Positions 48,568 to 59,737 of a stretch of 64,000 bases of DNA are shown piece after piece. Numbering within the stretch: position 1 is the stretch's first letter; each line of letters starts with the position of its first letter. The notes beneath the pieces were generated by a model, which had not been told where the DNA came from, searched no databases, and saw only the letters and a program-made list of their open reading frames with translations. This DNA comes from Prorocentrum cordatum (taxonomy: Eukaryota > Sar > Dinophyceae > Prorocentrales > Prorocentraceae). Both the position numbers and the translations under genes were made by a program. The stretch is taken from positions 186,001-250,000 of the forward strand of contig CAUYUJ010018726.1 in assembly GCA_963575745.1 (NCBI GenBank), written 5' to 3'.

Positions 48568-49869
48568 ACTTATGATGGCGATGCTGCTGATGATGGTTCT
48601 GATAATGACCGTCATGGTGAAGGTGATGGTGATGGTGATGGTGATCGTCATGGTGATGGCGATGATGATGATGATGATGATGATGATGCTGAGTATTGAT
48701 GATCAAGCTAAGGCTGCAGCTAAGGATGATTATGATGATGTTGTTGATGATGATGTTAATGGTGACGATCATGGTCATGATGATGCTGATGGTGATGATG
48801 ATGGTGATGATGATGTAAGTGATGATGATAGTGAGGAGGAGGAGGAGGAGGCGGATGAGGAGGAGGATAAGAAGGCAGCAGGATAACGAAGAGGAGGAGG
48901 AGGAGGAGGAGGGCACGAGGTGTAGGAACGACGTTGAGGAAGAGGAGGATGAGGAGGAGGAGGGTGTGGAGGACCCGGAGGAGGACGAGTGATGATGCTG
49001 ATGATGATGAGGAGGAGGATGAGGAGGAGGAAGCGGATAAGAAGGAGGAGGATGCAGGAGGAGCAGGAGGAGCATGTAAGAGGGAGGAAGCAGAGGAGGA
49101 GCAGGAGGAGGAGCAGGAGCAGGAGCAGGGCAGGCGGAGTAGGAATGATGTGGACGACGAGAACGATGAGGAGGAACAGGAGGAGGCAGAGGAGGAGTCG
49201 GCGGTGTTGGAGGAGGAGCAGCACAGCTGATGATGATGATGATGATGGTGATGATGACGATGATTTTTGCTAATGATGATGATGGCGATGATGATGACGA
49301 TGATGATGATGGCGATGCTGCCGATGATTATGATACTGATGATGATGCTGGCGATGCTATTGATGATCATGATGATGGTGAGGAGGAGGAATGTGATGAG
49401 GATGATGGTGGTGACGCTGATCATGCTCATGGTGCTGATGTTGTTTATGCTGATGGTGACTATGGTGGTCATGCTGATGATGATGATGATGAAGATGATG
49501 ATGATGATGATGATGATGATAATGCTGACGATGAGGATGACGATGATGATGTGAAGATGATGATGCCGATGATGATGTTGATGATGATTAGGATGACGAT
49601 GACGGTTGTGGCGATGATGCTGATGAACATGATGAGAAGGTTGGTGATGACGACGACGATGTTGTTGCTGATTCATGGCGATAGTGATGGTGACGATGTT
49701 GACGGTGATGATGGTGATGTTGATGAAGCCGATGCTGATGATGATGATGATGCTGATGCTGACTAGGATGCTGATGTTTATGCTGATGGTGATGCAAATG
49801 ATGATGTTGTTGTTGCTGATGGTGATGTTGCTGTTGTTGATGATGATGATGACGATGATGATGCTGCTG

Positions 49870-49897
49870 ATTCCCTACCTAGGCTCTGCCTAGAGGG
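49870..49897. repeat. 28-bp hairpin element, copy 1
   Basis: It contains CCCTACCTAGGCTCTGCC, and CTAGGC-TCT-GCCTAG folds into a perfect six-pair stem with a three-base loop. CCCT and AGGG extend it across a one-base bulge. It is identical over 28 bases to copy 2. Confidence 0.8.
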
Positions 49898-49984
49898 TTC
49901 TTACTCTTTTCTTAAAGGGGCCGGGCAGTGCTAACCGCCCCGGGCGGTTCCCCCGGTATCCGCCCCGCGGTTCCCCCAGTTACG

Positions 49985-50520
49985 TTCCCTTAGCTTAGCG
50001 TTGCTTATCTCATCTTAGCTTAGCTCATGTCATCTTAGCTTAGCTTAGCTTCATCTTAGCTCAGGTTTATCTTATCTTAGCTTACCTTCATCTTAGCTTC
50101 GCTGAGCTTTAGCATAGCAGAGCACAGCATAGCATAGCATAGCGTAGCATAGCATAGCGCAGCATAGCATACCATTAGCATAGGTGTAATTCCCTACCTA
50201 GGCTCTGCCTAGAGGGATAGCTTAGCTTAGCTTAGCATGGCGCAGCGCTGCATCAGCATAGCATAGCATAGCATAACATAGCCAAGCATAGCATAGCATA
50301 GCATAGCGCAGCATAGCGCAGCATAGCATAGCATAACATGGCATAGCATAGCATAGCGCAGTTTAGCATATCACAGCATAGCATAGCTTAGCATAGCACA
50401 ACGCAGCATTACATAGCATAGCTTAGCATAGCATAGCCTAGCATAGCGCAGCATAGCATAGCATAGCATAGCAGAGCGCAGCATAGCATGGTATAGCAAA
50501 GCATATCATAGCATAGCGAC
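49985..50520. repeat. AGCTT / AGCAT pentanucleotide array
   Basis: The left part (49990-50110) is mostly TTAGC/CTTAG pentamers. From about 50110 on, the unit is AGCAT with GCGC and ACAT variants. The 28-bp hairpin copy 2 interrupts it. No coding potential. Confidence 0.9.
50189..50216. repeat. 28-bp hairpin element, copy 2
   Basis: Identical to the element at 49870, 319 bp downstream, same orientation, inserted within the pentanucleotide array. Confidence 0.8.
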
Positions 50521-50890
50521 TAATGCTGCTTTCCTCGGGGCTCCAATTTCTAGATAGGGTCGCACTGGGGTAATGATGATGATACTGGCTGTGATGCTGA
50601 TGTTGGTTATGATAATGCCAATGATGATAATGATGATGATGATGATGATGCTGATGATGATGATGCTGATGCTGATGCTGATGCTGATGCTGCTGATGCC
50701 GCTGCTGATGATGCTGTTCTTGCTGCGGATGATGATGTCGATGGTGAAAGTGACGATGTTGATGATGATGTTGATGATGCTGATGATGGTGCTGCTGATG
50801 ATGATGATGATGATGATAATGCTGAGGATGATGATAATTATGATGATGATTCTGATGATGATGCTGCTGATCATTATTATTATTATTTTT

Positions 50891-51784
50891 AATGGAGTCG
50901 GTGCTCATGGGGGAGGGGCAGTTCGGGAGTGCTGAGAAGAGCCCTCTGCCCGCGCCAAGCGCGTACAAGAGCCGCTGTGTGCTACGCTCACGTGCAGGCG
51001 CGGGTCACTCCGCCCCGCACAGCGCGCGATCGGCGGGGCGCGCCGCCGCCGATCAACACTCGGCAATAGTTTACAGAGGTGGCTGGAGCAGACTCCGCGG
51101 TGGACACAATCACAAGATCCACAGTAGCACTGGCAACGACAGGGTTGTTACCAAACTAGTTCACTGAGGTGTCTGGAGCAAACTTCACAAAGGTCGCCTG
51201 ATCCACAGTGGCGCAGACAATGCCAGTGGCATCAATCGCACAATCCACAGTGGTGACGCAACCCCTTCGCCAAAGCCCGTTCGGGCAGAGGCTCCAGGCC
51301 CCGCGAAACGTCTCGCCGCGATGTCCGATCACCGCAGCGGGCGAAAGGTTACGTTTTTGATGTGTGATTGTCCGACCTTGCATTCATCAATGCGTCCCCG
51401 CAGCGGACGAAAGGTAACGGTTTTGTCTTGTGAGTGTCCGAGCCTGCGTACATCAATGCGACAATGAGGATGGCATAAGTCTCAAGATCCATAATAACTC
51501 GAGCAACGGCAGTGCAGTTACCGAAATAGTTGACAGGGTAGAGCACAAGCCGATACCACAGAACGTGTGAATCCGTGGCAACGAGAACCTACCAAATTCG
51601 GACAGCGAGGCCCTCGGGCGGTAGGCCCCCGAGCGTTCTCACAATCACTGCACGTGTCCTTCAAGCCAGTCGGTCCATTTCTGAAGCTCCTCCTCCTCCA
51701 TGTAGCCTGGTGGTGCTGCTCCGCGCAGGTGCCGCCCCCCTAGCTGGCGTAGCCCGTCGAGGAGTGGGAACCTCTTGTCGTCCA
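50891..51784. repeat. Complex island with 91-bp and 65-bp repeats
   Basis: GAGGTGxCTGGAGCAxACT occurs at about 51076 and 51166 (91 bp apart). AGATCCACAGTAGCACTGGC at about 51115 has a diverged partner near 51487. GCAGCGGxCGAAAGGTxACG occurs at about 51335 and 51400 (65 bp apart). No gene recognised. Confidence 0.6.
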
Positions 51785-51799
51785 TGGATGATGATGCTG

Positions 51800-51833
<34 letters not shown>

Positions 51834-53228
51834 CGACGGTGACGGTGACGGTGACGACGATGGTTGGGACGATGACGATGACGACGTGGAGTATGACCAG
51901 GAATAGACAGGATGCGGAGGATGAGGAGGAGGCATAGGTTGAGGCAGATGGGGAGGAACCCAAGAGGCGTAAGACGGATTCGGAAGACAAGTTGGAGAAT
52001 GATGATTAGGACGACGACATTGCGGTGGAGGGGGGGAGGAGGAGGAGGAGGACGGTTGATCTTGAAGGGGGGGAATGAGTAAGGAGGATATTGCGGATGG
52101 GGGTGATGACAGCAGGATGCTTTGTAATGATGTGGAGGATGGGGAGGATGAGGGTGATAAGGAGGAGAGGCTTGGCGATGATGATGAGGATGATGATGAG
52201 GAGGGGGTGACGGAGGACGGTGAGGAAGCAGGAACGGGATGATGTAGGAGGAAGATGAGGAGGAAGAGCATGCGATGTGTAAGACAGGGTGTGAACGAAG
52301 TGGAGGCGGAGGATGTTGATGAGGCGGATGAGGAGGATGATGAGGAGGATGAGGAAGACGGATGGTGATCATGATGTTGTTGGTGAGGGTGATGGGGAGG
52401 AGGTGGAAGCATGACGAGGAGGGCGGACAATGATGAGGAGAGCAAGCGGAGTCGGACATACGGAGATGAGGAGGCGGCGGAGGAGGAGGAGTTGGATGAG
52501 TAGGCGACGGAGGACGAGGCGGACGAGTAGGATCGAGTAGGAGGAGGAAGCTGAGGGCGGCTGATGGCGATGACGTTGATGATGCTGAGTGTGATGATGC
52601 TGATGATGTTGATGCTGGTGTTGACGATGCTGATGATTATGATGATGCTGATGATGCTGATGATGCTGATGATGATTTCGATGGTGACGGTGCTGACGTT
52701 GATGATGGTGGTGATGATGGTGATGATGATAAGCATGGTGCTGTTGATGCTGCTGCTGCTTATTGTGATGCTGCTGTTTTTGATGATGATGGCGATGGTG
52801 ATGATGCTGCCAATGCTGATTATGATGATGCCGATGATGACGGCGATGGAAATTGTCGATGCTGAAGCTGATGCTGATGTTGATGTTGGTGATAGTGTTG
52901 ATGATGGCGACGATGATGATGGCAATGGTGCAGACGATTATGTTTATGATGTTGGTGATGATGATGATGGATATGAATGTGCTAAAGTTTATGATGAACA
53001 TTATGCAGCTGATTATGTTGATGGTGCTGATGATGCTGCTGATAATGCTGCTCCTGATGCTGCTTATGATGCAGACGATATTGATGCTGATACTGATGCT
53101 GATGCTGATGCTGATGATGCTGCGGATTGTGATTCGGATGATGCTGCTGATGATGTTGATGCTGCTGCTGCTGATAATGATGATGATGATGCCGATGATG
53201 ATGATGATGATGGTGATGGTGATGGTGG

Positions 53229-53272
<44 letters not shown>

Positions 53273-53990
53273 CGTATGATTATGATGATGCTGCTGATGT
53301 TGTTGATGATGATGATGATGCTGATGATGATGATGATGATGATGATTGATGATGGTGGTGGTGGTGCTGCTGCTGCTGGTGGTGCTGGTGATGGTTGTGA
53401 TGTTGAGGAGGAGGAGGAGGAAGAGGAAGAGGAGGAGGAGGAGGATGAGGAGGGGGAGGAGGAGGAAGAAGAGGATGATGAGGAGGAGGAAGGAGCAGGA
53501 GGAAGACTGATGAGGAGGAGGAGGAGAAGGAGGAGGAGGGATGAGGAGGGATGAGGATGATGATTAGGAGGCGGACGACGGATGATGATGTTGCTGTTTA
53601 TGTTGGTATTGATGTTGATGATGAAGATGATGGTGATGATAATGCATATGATGATGATGATGTTGATGATGATGATGTTGATGTTGATGTTGATGTTGAC
53701 GTTGATGATGACGGTGATGACGATGATGATGCTGATGAGGATGATGATGATGATGAAGAAGGTATGGTGATATTGATGGTGATGATGACGATGATGCTTA
53801 TGATGCTGATGCTGATGCTGATGCTGATGCTGATGCTGATGCTGATGAGGAGGATGGGGTGGAGGAGGAGGGGGAGGAGGAGGGGGAGGAGGAGTATGCA
53901 GGAAGAGGAGGAGGAGGAGGAGCCGGCCGAGGAGGAGGATGCAGGAGCGGCTGAGGAGCAGGATGCAGACGCACTTGTGCTAGGACCACC

Positions 53991-54282
53991 CCCCGATGGT
54001 GCACAAGGGTGTGCTCACGCTGTTGACGTGCTGGATATCCTTCGAACATGGAATCTCGTGGTACAGTTCAGAATCTTCGGAGGCGTTCGGCACAAGCGAG
54101 CACGGTCAACGGTCCTACCACACTAACTTCGTGTACAGCATATCGTATCCATGTGTCTGGCGAACATGGACGTATATCTCAGCCAGCCGATGCCGCATGC
54201 AGGCCTCCATGGGTTCCCCCAGTGTCCCGAGGGAGAGCCCTGAGAGTGCGGCGCAAGTGACACACTTGCAACACGCCGACGA
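53991..54282. other. Short unique sequence before the LINE
   Basis: Complex sequence between the GAG block and the first recognisable LINE codon. It may hold the LINE 5' untranslated region or the end of its upstream ORF. No motif seen. Confidence 0.35.
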
Positions 54283-55545
54283 ATCCCCAGCAGATCAGGA
54301 TTGGCGCTCTCAATGCCACTGGAACGTCGTGGGGCACGTCGGAGGCCAGATCCAAGCTGGCACATATCGTGGAGAAGCTCAGGTCAGAGAAGTGTCATGT
54401 TTTTCTTATCAGCGATTTGACGAATCCGAGTTGGCTGTATCAAGAAACACCCCAGCCAGTTATTGTTGCACTGGAAGAATACACCATGCTTGTATGTGGC
54501 AAAGTTGGGATCATACTTTCCAGGTATATGGTAGAGAAATGGTGTGCTGCGGGTTCCGAGCTTTGTATTCTTCCAGATTCGGACAGGTGGATTGGTTTGA
54601 GAATGTAATATGTATTCGTGGTTTCTATTATGTGATTATTGCGCAGTATACGCTACAACAGAATCCAGCTTGGGGTTTGAATCGAAGAGCCAAAGATTTC
54701 CAGGACGGCAGTTTACTGATCAGTCGACTTCGGCGATCGGGAGATCACATCATCATAGGAGGCGATTTCAATTCACACATGGGCGTGGAGGACAGGTCGA
54801 GTGGGTTTCTTGGCAAATATATCAACCGTACCGCCACAACGAGGATGAGCCACCAGCTACGCGAGTTCGGCAACGAGGAGGGCCTATCCCATGTGGACTC
54901 GAGGCTACCTCTCGCCCATCGGGGCACGTTCTATCACAATGTCGCAAAGACATGGTGCGAGCTCGATGTTTTTCTTTCTTCTTTTGGCACGCCGTCCAGA
55001 TGGCGGAACCTGAAGTCGCTCTCGTTCGCCTTGTGCGACCGCCGAGGCAAGTTCGCATCCTTCTTACCTTTTGGACGAATGACGAAGCAGGAGCTTCAAC
55101 ATGTCAGAGATCCGAGCCGAGCCGTTCCCCGTCACCCAGTTTTGTGGTCTCAGGCCCGAGGGGCTGGAGACGAAGCTGCGGAGCTTTGGAAGAAGTGTCA
55201 CCAGCACCTCATCGATGGAAGGTCGAGCACTACGACGGGGGCGGCTTGGCGAGATGCGTCGAGTATCTTTCTCACAGCTGCGGAGGCGGCATGCGGCCGC
55301 GGACAGAGGCAATGTGGCACACCGGCGCTCGCGGAGTGCAAGCCAGACGTGCTCAAGAGCAAGCGGAGAGTTGCCGACAGTTGCGCGGAGTACTGTGCGG
55401 CACGAGGCACCCCCACCGAGCGCCAAGCGCTCGCGAACTATCGGGTCACGAAGAAGATAGAGAGACAGTTCGAGCGCGACCTCAAGGGAAAACGCAATTT
55501 CCTGTTTGTGCCGGCAGCTCGAGTGGGCGGTGACCAATCGCGAGA
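54283..55545 (+). pseudogene. LINE endonuclease domain (EEP fold), broken
   Basis: The N-terminal strand RIGALNATGTSWGTSEARSK begins at 54297 in frame 0, with KLAHIVEKLRSEKCHVFLIS following, to TGA near 54606. From about 54600 the reading moves to frame 2: GFYYVIIAQYTLQQN, LRRSGDHIIIGGDFNSHMGV (54735-54790), and TFYHNVAKTWCELDVFLSSF. GGDFNSH is the central metal/phosphate motif of the endonuclease/exonuclease/phosphatase fold. The usual final SDH appears as CDRRGKF, so the catalytic His seems replaced by Arg. SDL stands where the metal-binding Glu (QE) is expected. The C-terminal 150 residues are a helical linker to the RT. The enzyme would nick target DNA; this copy looks inactive. Confidence 0.75.
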
Positions 55546-57480
55546 TGGGAAAGTATTATTCTTTGTTGCGAGAGCTTGGCGTCTACATCAGCTACGATTG
55601 GATCAAGGATGTGGAACAAGTCAAACCAGACGGCTGCCGCGAACATTTTCAGAGGATCTGTGGTACGACCGCTCCTCCGACAGTCGATGTCTCCAGCGAG
55701 CTGATCCAGAGGCCTGTGTGCGTGTCCTTGGACGACAGTCCTACCTTCGAGGAATTCCTGATCACAATCAAAGGTATGAGGATTTCAGCGGCAGGCAAGG
55801 ACGAGGCCCCAATCGACATGATCAGACAGGCGCCAGTGGAGGAGCAGAGGGCCGTCTACGATCTGATCTGCAGGATGTGGTCGGAGGCGAATTTAGACGG
55901 ACCCGAGCCTCACTGGGATATCTCTGCACACGAGGCGATTGTTCTCATGCTGTACAAGAAAAAAGGAGCGAGGACAGACCTGAACAATGGAATCTGTTTG
56001 CTCAGTATGATTACACGTATTTTGGCTCGTCTGGCAGTCAGGCGAGTAGAGAAGCATCTCGAGGGTCTGTCCTTCTTCGAGAAAGAGCAGCGGGGCTTCA
56101 GGCGTGGTCATTCTACCAGAGATGCTATTTAGATCAGGCGTATTATATGCGAATTCTATGCCGATTGGGAGAGATTTCGATTAGTTCAGCGTTCCAAGTA
56201 CCAGAGTGCGGGCACCTGGAACAAGCACCAGGCCGCCTGGACAGCATCTTATCAGAAGTTTCAGAGCAGTCAAGCAGTTTTGCATTTGGCAGATATTCAG
56301 AATGCGCACCCGACGGCCCCCAGAGAACCTCTTTGGCGCGCCTTGCTGAAGGAGGGCCCCCCCGCCGAATATTGCGTCGATCTCCAAGCGCTTGCATGGC
56401 GAGACGAGCTACCAAGTGAGGTTGCACTTCGGGGAGTCGGATCCATATCTTGTATACCGTGGTTTGAGAGGAGGGCGTGCCAGTTCTTGCACGCTTTTCA
56501 ACTGTTATCACAATTATCCCTTGCGAGTTTTGAAGGAGGTCTTGCCGGGCATAGGTCTCAAGATGACTCCGTCTCTTCGGCGCTCACTTGGCCGCGGGGC
56601 CAACTGGCGAAACGACGAGGCCACAACTTCAGTGGACTTCAAAGTCATGGGCTTCGCCGACGGCACCTCCGCGTGGACCGCCATGCCGCAGTCTCAGGAG
56701 ACGGCGAGCCTAGTCGGGAAGGTACTCGGGGACCGAGGCGAGAAGGTCCATCCTGGAAAGGGCGAGTGCTTGAGAGCAGGAGTTTACGACGTTTCACAGA
56801 CTCTCCCAGCTGGCTTTCACCACTCTGTTCGAGTACTAGGTGGGTGGGCAGATACGGATGGGGGATCGAGGACAGACACATCGAAACGGATGCAAGCAGC
56901 GCCCAGGGTTTGGGTGAAATTACGATACCAGCTTGGGGCGTCCACACTACTTCTCAAAATCCAGGGCCACATATTCCAGGCGTCAGTAATTGGGTGTCTA
57001 TTATACGGGGCCGCGGTCCGAGCTTTCCACCAGAAGGACATCGATCGATGCCAAACATTCGTAGGCCGATGTATCCGATATTTGGCGCACCGAGCTCGTG
57101 GAACCACCCTTCGTATAATGGAAGACAAACGCATTACCATGGATGGAGTAGATGGGGGGTTCGGCCTGGACCCCATCGAGACCCAGATCATCATCAGAGC
57201 CCTTTCTTATTTAGGCCATCTCGGGAGGTGCTCTCGGGGGCGGTGGGAAGTAGGAATGCTTGGGGCCGAACTCAGAGATGGTCCAGGGGCGCTAGCACCC
57301 GACAGCAGACGCATAACATTACGCAGCTGGTATTGGCAACAAATTCAGTTACTGATGAAGTTCAGCTCCAAGCCAGAGCCTCAGTGGCACAAAGAATGGT
57401 TTCACTTGACGCGCGAAGAGAATGGCCTGCAGTGGAGGAAGCTTTGCGATTTGGCAAAGCAGGACCTCCGAGGGCGTCTC
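55506..57480 (+). pseudogene. LINE reverse transcriptase, FADG in place of FADD
   Basis: Frame 0 reads KDEAPIDMIRQAPVEEQRAV, EAIVLMLYKKKGARTDLNNG, then ICLLSMITRILARLAVRRVE and QRGFRRGHSTRDAI, the RT finger motifs, to a TAG at 56130. The same frame resumes and includes motif A, LHLADIQNAHP (about 56283-56312). At about 56395 frame 1 takes over with motif B, RGLRGGRASSCTLFNCYH (56458-56511), and motif C, GFADGTSAW (56650-56676). The second Asp of FADD is Gly here, which should abolish polymerisation. Thumb-like sequence follows (VRVLGGWADTDGG; HIFQASVIGCLLYGAAVRAF). The identification is secure; activity is not expected. Confidence 0.82.
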
Positions 57481-58307
57481 AGGTCGGCACGGCCGCCAGA
57501 AGCCGACCGACCCCTCGAGGAGAGGCCATCTCTCGCAGCACAGGCCCCAGAAGTGGGTACAACGTACGCAGGTACTTTGAGAGTTTGTCCAAAGTGCCAG
57601 GACTACATCCCGCGCAATGGATATCCCAAGCACGTCCGTTTCTGCACTGGCACGCTGCGCCCAGACCGTCAGCGATTCATATGCAACGCCTCGGCCTGCA
57701 CAAAATGTGGATCTCTGGTGCATCGAGCTTCGTGCGATTCCCATGTCGCCAGATGGCGTGGGGTGGTATCTCTACGGTGCCCTGCTGCTGCCCCCGTCCC
57801 ACTTCCTTCCCCAGTATCGGTTATTCGGCGTCGTCTTCGAGGAAAGCAGGTGGTGGAGGCCCCGAGGGGGACTCGGATGCGTTCGAAATCGGCTTCGACG
57901 GTATATCCTCTTCCTCACGTTCCTGCAGCCCCGGTTCTGATCCAAGAAGCCCCCCCGCCTCTTCCCGTCAAGAACCGCCGCAAACTACAGCAAGCACAAG
58001 CCAAAGCAAAACGGGCCCTTCGAAAGACAGTAAGCAAAACTGGGTATACTTTTTCGTGCAGATACCGTGGGCAATTAGCGAGCTATGCAAATCAAATATA
58101 CGATTGTGCCAAAGCCCCATGGGAGCGCGGTTGAAAGGGGTTCCGCAGCGCATCAAAGCACGCGACAAGAAACGTACCCCCGAACAGATAGCCTCCTGGA
58201 CTTTTCAGTGCAAGTATTGCAATATCAAATTCCCCGATCAGTGTCATTTCGCCAAGCACTTCAATTTATGCAAGAACAGACGTATGCAGAGCAATCTCCC
58301 CGTTTGA
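57481..58307 (+). pseudogene. LINE C-terminal zinc-finger region
   Basis: In frame 1, CPKCQDYIPRNGYPKHVRFC (about 57587-57646) and ACTKCGSLVHRASCDSH (57690-57742) have C-x2-C...H-x3-C/H spacing. A Pro/Arg-rich linker with a basic helix (RRKLQQAQAKAKRALRK) follows. Near 58130 the frame shifts to frame 0, where FQCKYCNIKFPDQCHFAKHF ends the protein at TGA 58305. Such fingers in LINEs bind RNA or target DNA. The same frame stays open after the TGA into the downstream ORF. Confidence 0.65.
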
Positions 58308-59098
58308 CAGTTTGGCTCAGCAGCGGGCCTCTTGAGGTGCGCGGCAAGTGCGTCACGGCATGCTCGAGGTCCTTCGGGCGAAGGCCGCCGATGGAGGAGC
58401 GGCCGTGGTTCGGAGGTCCCGAAGGAAGCTCGCGGTGCTGGACCCCCGCCGAAGGATGCATCGACAAAGACCGTCGTTAACAAGCTCATTCCTATTGTTG
58501 TGTCTCTCGATCGTCGTGTTGCCACTCTTGAGGACAGAGCTTCCTTCGTGCGTGTGTGGTCAAAAGGGATGAGGCCAAGAAAGAGCTCGATCAGTTGCGC
58601 ATTCTATGGAAGACAGAGGACAAAGAACGCAGAGCTGCCTTTGACAAAGCCAAGGAGTCGGACATGCATGGCGCCAAGCTCACTCCTCACAGCCTGGGCG
58701 GAGGCCTCCGCTCTGTCCTGTTCAAGGCTATGCTCGAGCAGCTCGACCGCGCCCTGCAGGGCAAGCTGTCCGAGGGCGACGCCAAAGTCGCCAAGCACCT
58801 GTCGGAGATCAGCGTGGCCGAGCTGGACACCCAGCTGTTTCGGGCCAAGCCGCGGCATCCTACATGGAAGGCCGGGCGTCCTTGGGCATGGGCCTTCATG
58901 CTCCAGGAGGAAAAGGCCCCCGACTTCATCCGCGCCCTGCGGGCGTGCTACAGCATCAAGTGCGAGGATCTCTTCATCGCTGCCCAGCACACCCTCGACG
59001 GGCCATTGCTCAAGTGGCTGTTGGAGTTCAAGAGGAGTGTAAACGATGAGGCAGAGGAGGAGCCCAAGCCGCGGCGTCGTAAAGTTGCCAAGCGCTAA
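58308..59098 (+). pseudogene. ORF1-like coiled-coil and basic protein downstream of RT
   Basis: After the TGA at 58305 the frame continues with KDASTKTVVNKLIPIVVSLD and RRVATLEDRASFVRVW, a coiled-coil-like start. Within GTGCGTGTGTGG (58547-58558) the frame moves by one. From about 58556 the convincing part runs to a TAA at 59096: DEAKKELDQLRILWKTEDKE, FKAMLEQLDRALQGKLSEGD, WAWAFMLQEEKAPDFIRALR, DGPLLKWLLEFKR, ending in the basic PKPRRRKVAKR. It resembles a nucleic-acid-binding ORF1 more than an enzyme. ORF1 normally lies upstream of RT, so this may belong to a second, truncated LINE copy in tandem. Family unproven. Confidence 0.5.
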
Positions 59099-59339
59099 GC
59101 AGTCTGGCCCCAGACCCCTTCGGGAGCAGCGGGGTCCCGAGCCCAGGCCCACCCGTGGGCCACCAGTTTTGTTCACAGATGCCAGCCTCTCCGCAAGTTT
59201 TGATGCTATCCTGGCGGGGGCTCCGCCTACCTGGCCATTGGGCCTCCAGTATTTCAGGATGGCTATTGTGGGAAATTTCTGCATGGCATTGTGGTGGTAT
59301 CGAGACTCGCCCCAGGGGTGTTCACGAGTCTCGCACGAG
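59099..59339 (+). other. Short protein-like tail, unrecognised
   Basis: The frame open from 59046 to 59393 reads GPPVLFTDASLSASFDAILA, then PLGLQYFRMAIVGNFCMALW. This could be a remnant of an RNase H-type strand (FTDAS), but the evidence is too short. Confidence 0.25.
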
Positions 59340-59735
59340 GAGCAGAAGCAGGAGGAGGATGCGAAGGATGTGGAGGATGACGCGGGAGGTTGAGGAAGGT
59401 GAGGAGGCGGAGGGCGATGATTAGGAGGGGGAGGGAAAACCATGAGGGTGGATGATGTGGACGCTGCGGAGGAGGACGGATGATGATGACGATGCTGTTG
59501 TTGTTGGCGATGATGATGAGGAGGAGGATGCGGACGAAGAGGATGCGGCGGAAGAGGAGGAGGCGGAGGAGGAGGAAGAGGGGGGGAGGAGGCAGCAGGA
59601 GGAAGAGGAGGAGGAGGAGGAGGACCGCATGGGGGAGCAGGGAGGATGTAGAGGAAGAGGGGGGGAAGAGGATGAAGAGGAGGAGGATGAGATAGGATGA
59701 GCATGAGTACAAGAGGTAGGGGGCGCGAGGATGAG
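59340..59735. repeat. GAG/GGA trinucleotide tract
   Basis: Purine-rich GAGGAGGAGGCGGAGG-type sequence with a short GATGATGACGATG piece at 59478-59515. It mirrors the GAG block on the other side of the LINE. Confidence 0.88.
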
Positions 59736-59737
59736 GC

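Larger units (their letters stand above)
44430..53990. repeat. GAT/GAG trinucleotide zone, C-poor on + strand
   Basis: GAT-type blocks (GATGATG with GCT, GGT, GTT and GAC variants) occur at about 44430-44740, 45200-45455, 46495-47165, 47310-47660, 48380-48830, 49215-49870, 50565-50890, 51785-51890, 52550-53400 and 53580-53850. GAG/GGA-type blocks occur at about 47165-47310, 47480-47535, 47680-47885, 48830-49215, 52020-52540, 53400-53580 and 53850-53960. All keep the same strand orientation, so cytosine is scarce on the + strand for several kilobases. Frames encode Asp, Met, Glu, His, Ile or Ser runs and are not treated as genes. Confidence 0.92.
54283..58307 (+). mobile_element. Non-LTR retrotransposon (LINE), decayed
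   Basis: Order: AP-type endonuclease, reverse transcriptase, long C-terminal region with three zinc-finger-like clusters. This is the layout of jockey/R1-like LINEs. At least four frame changes (near 54600, 55540, 56395 and 58130) and a TAG at 56130 break it, and catalytic residues are altered. No poly-A tail, LTR or target-site duplication is obvious. It is surrounded by GAG/GAT repeats on both sides. Confidence 0.82.
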
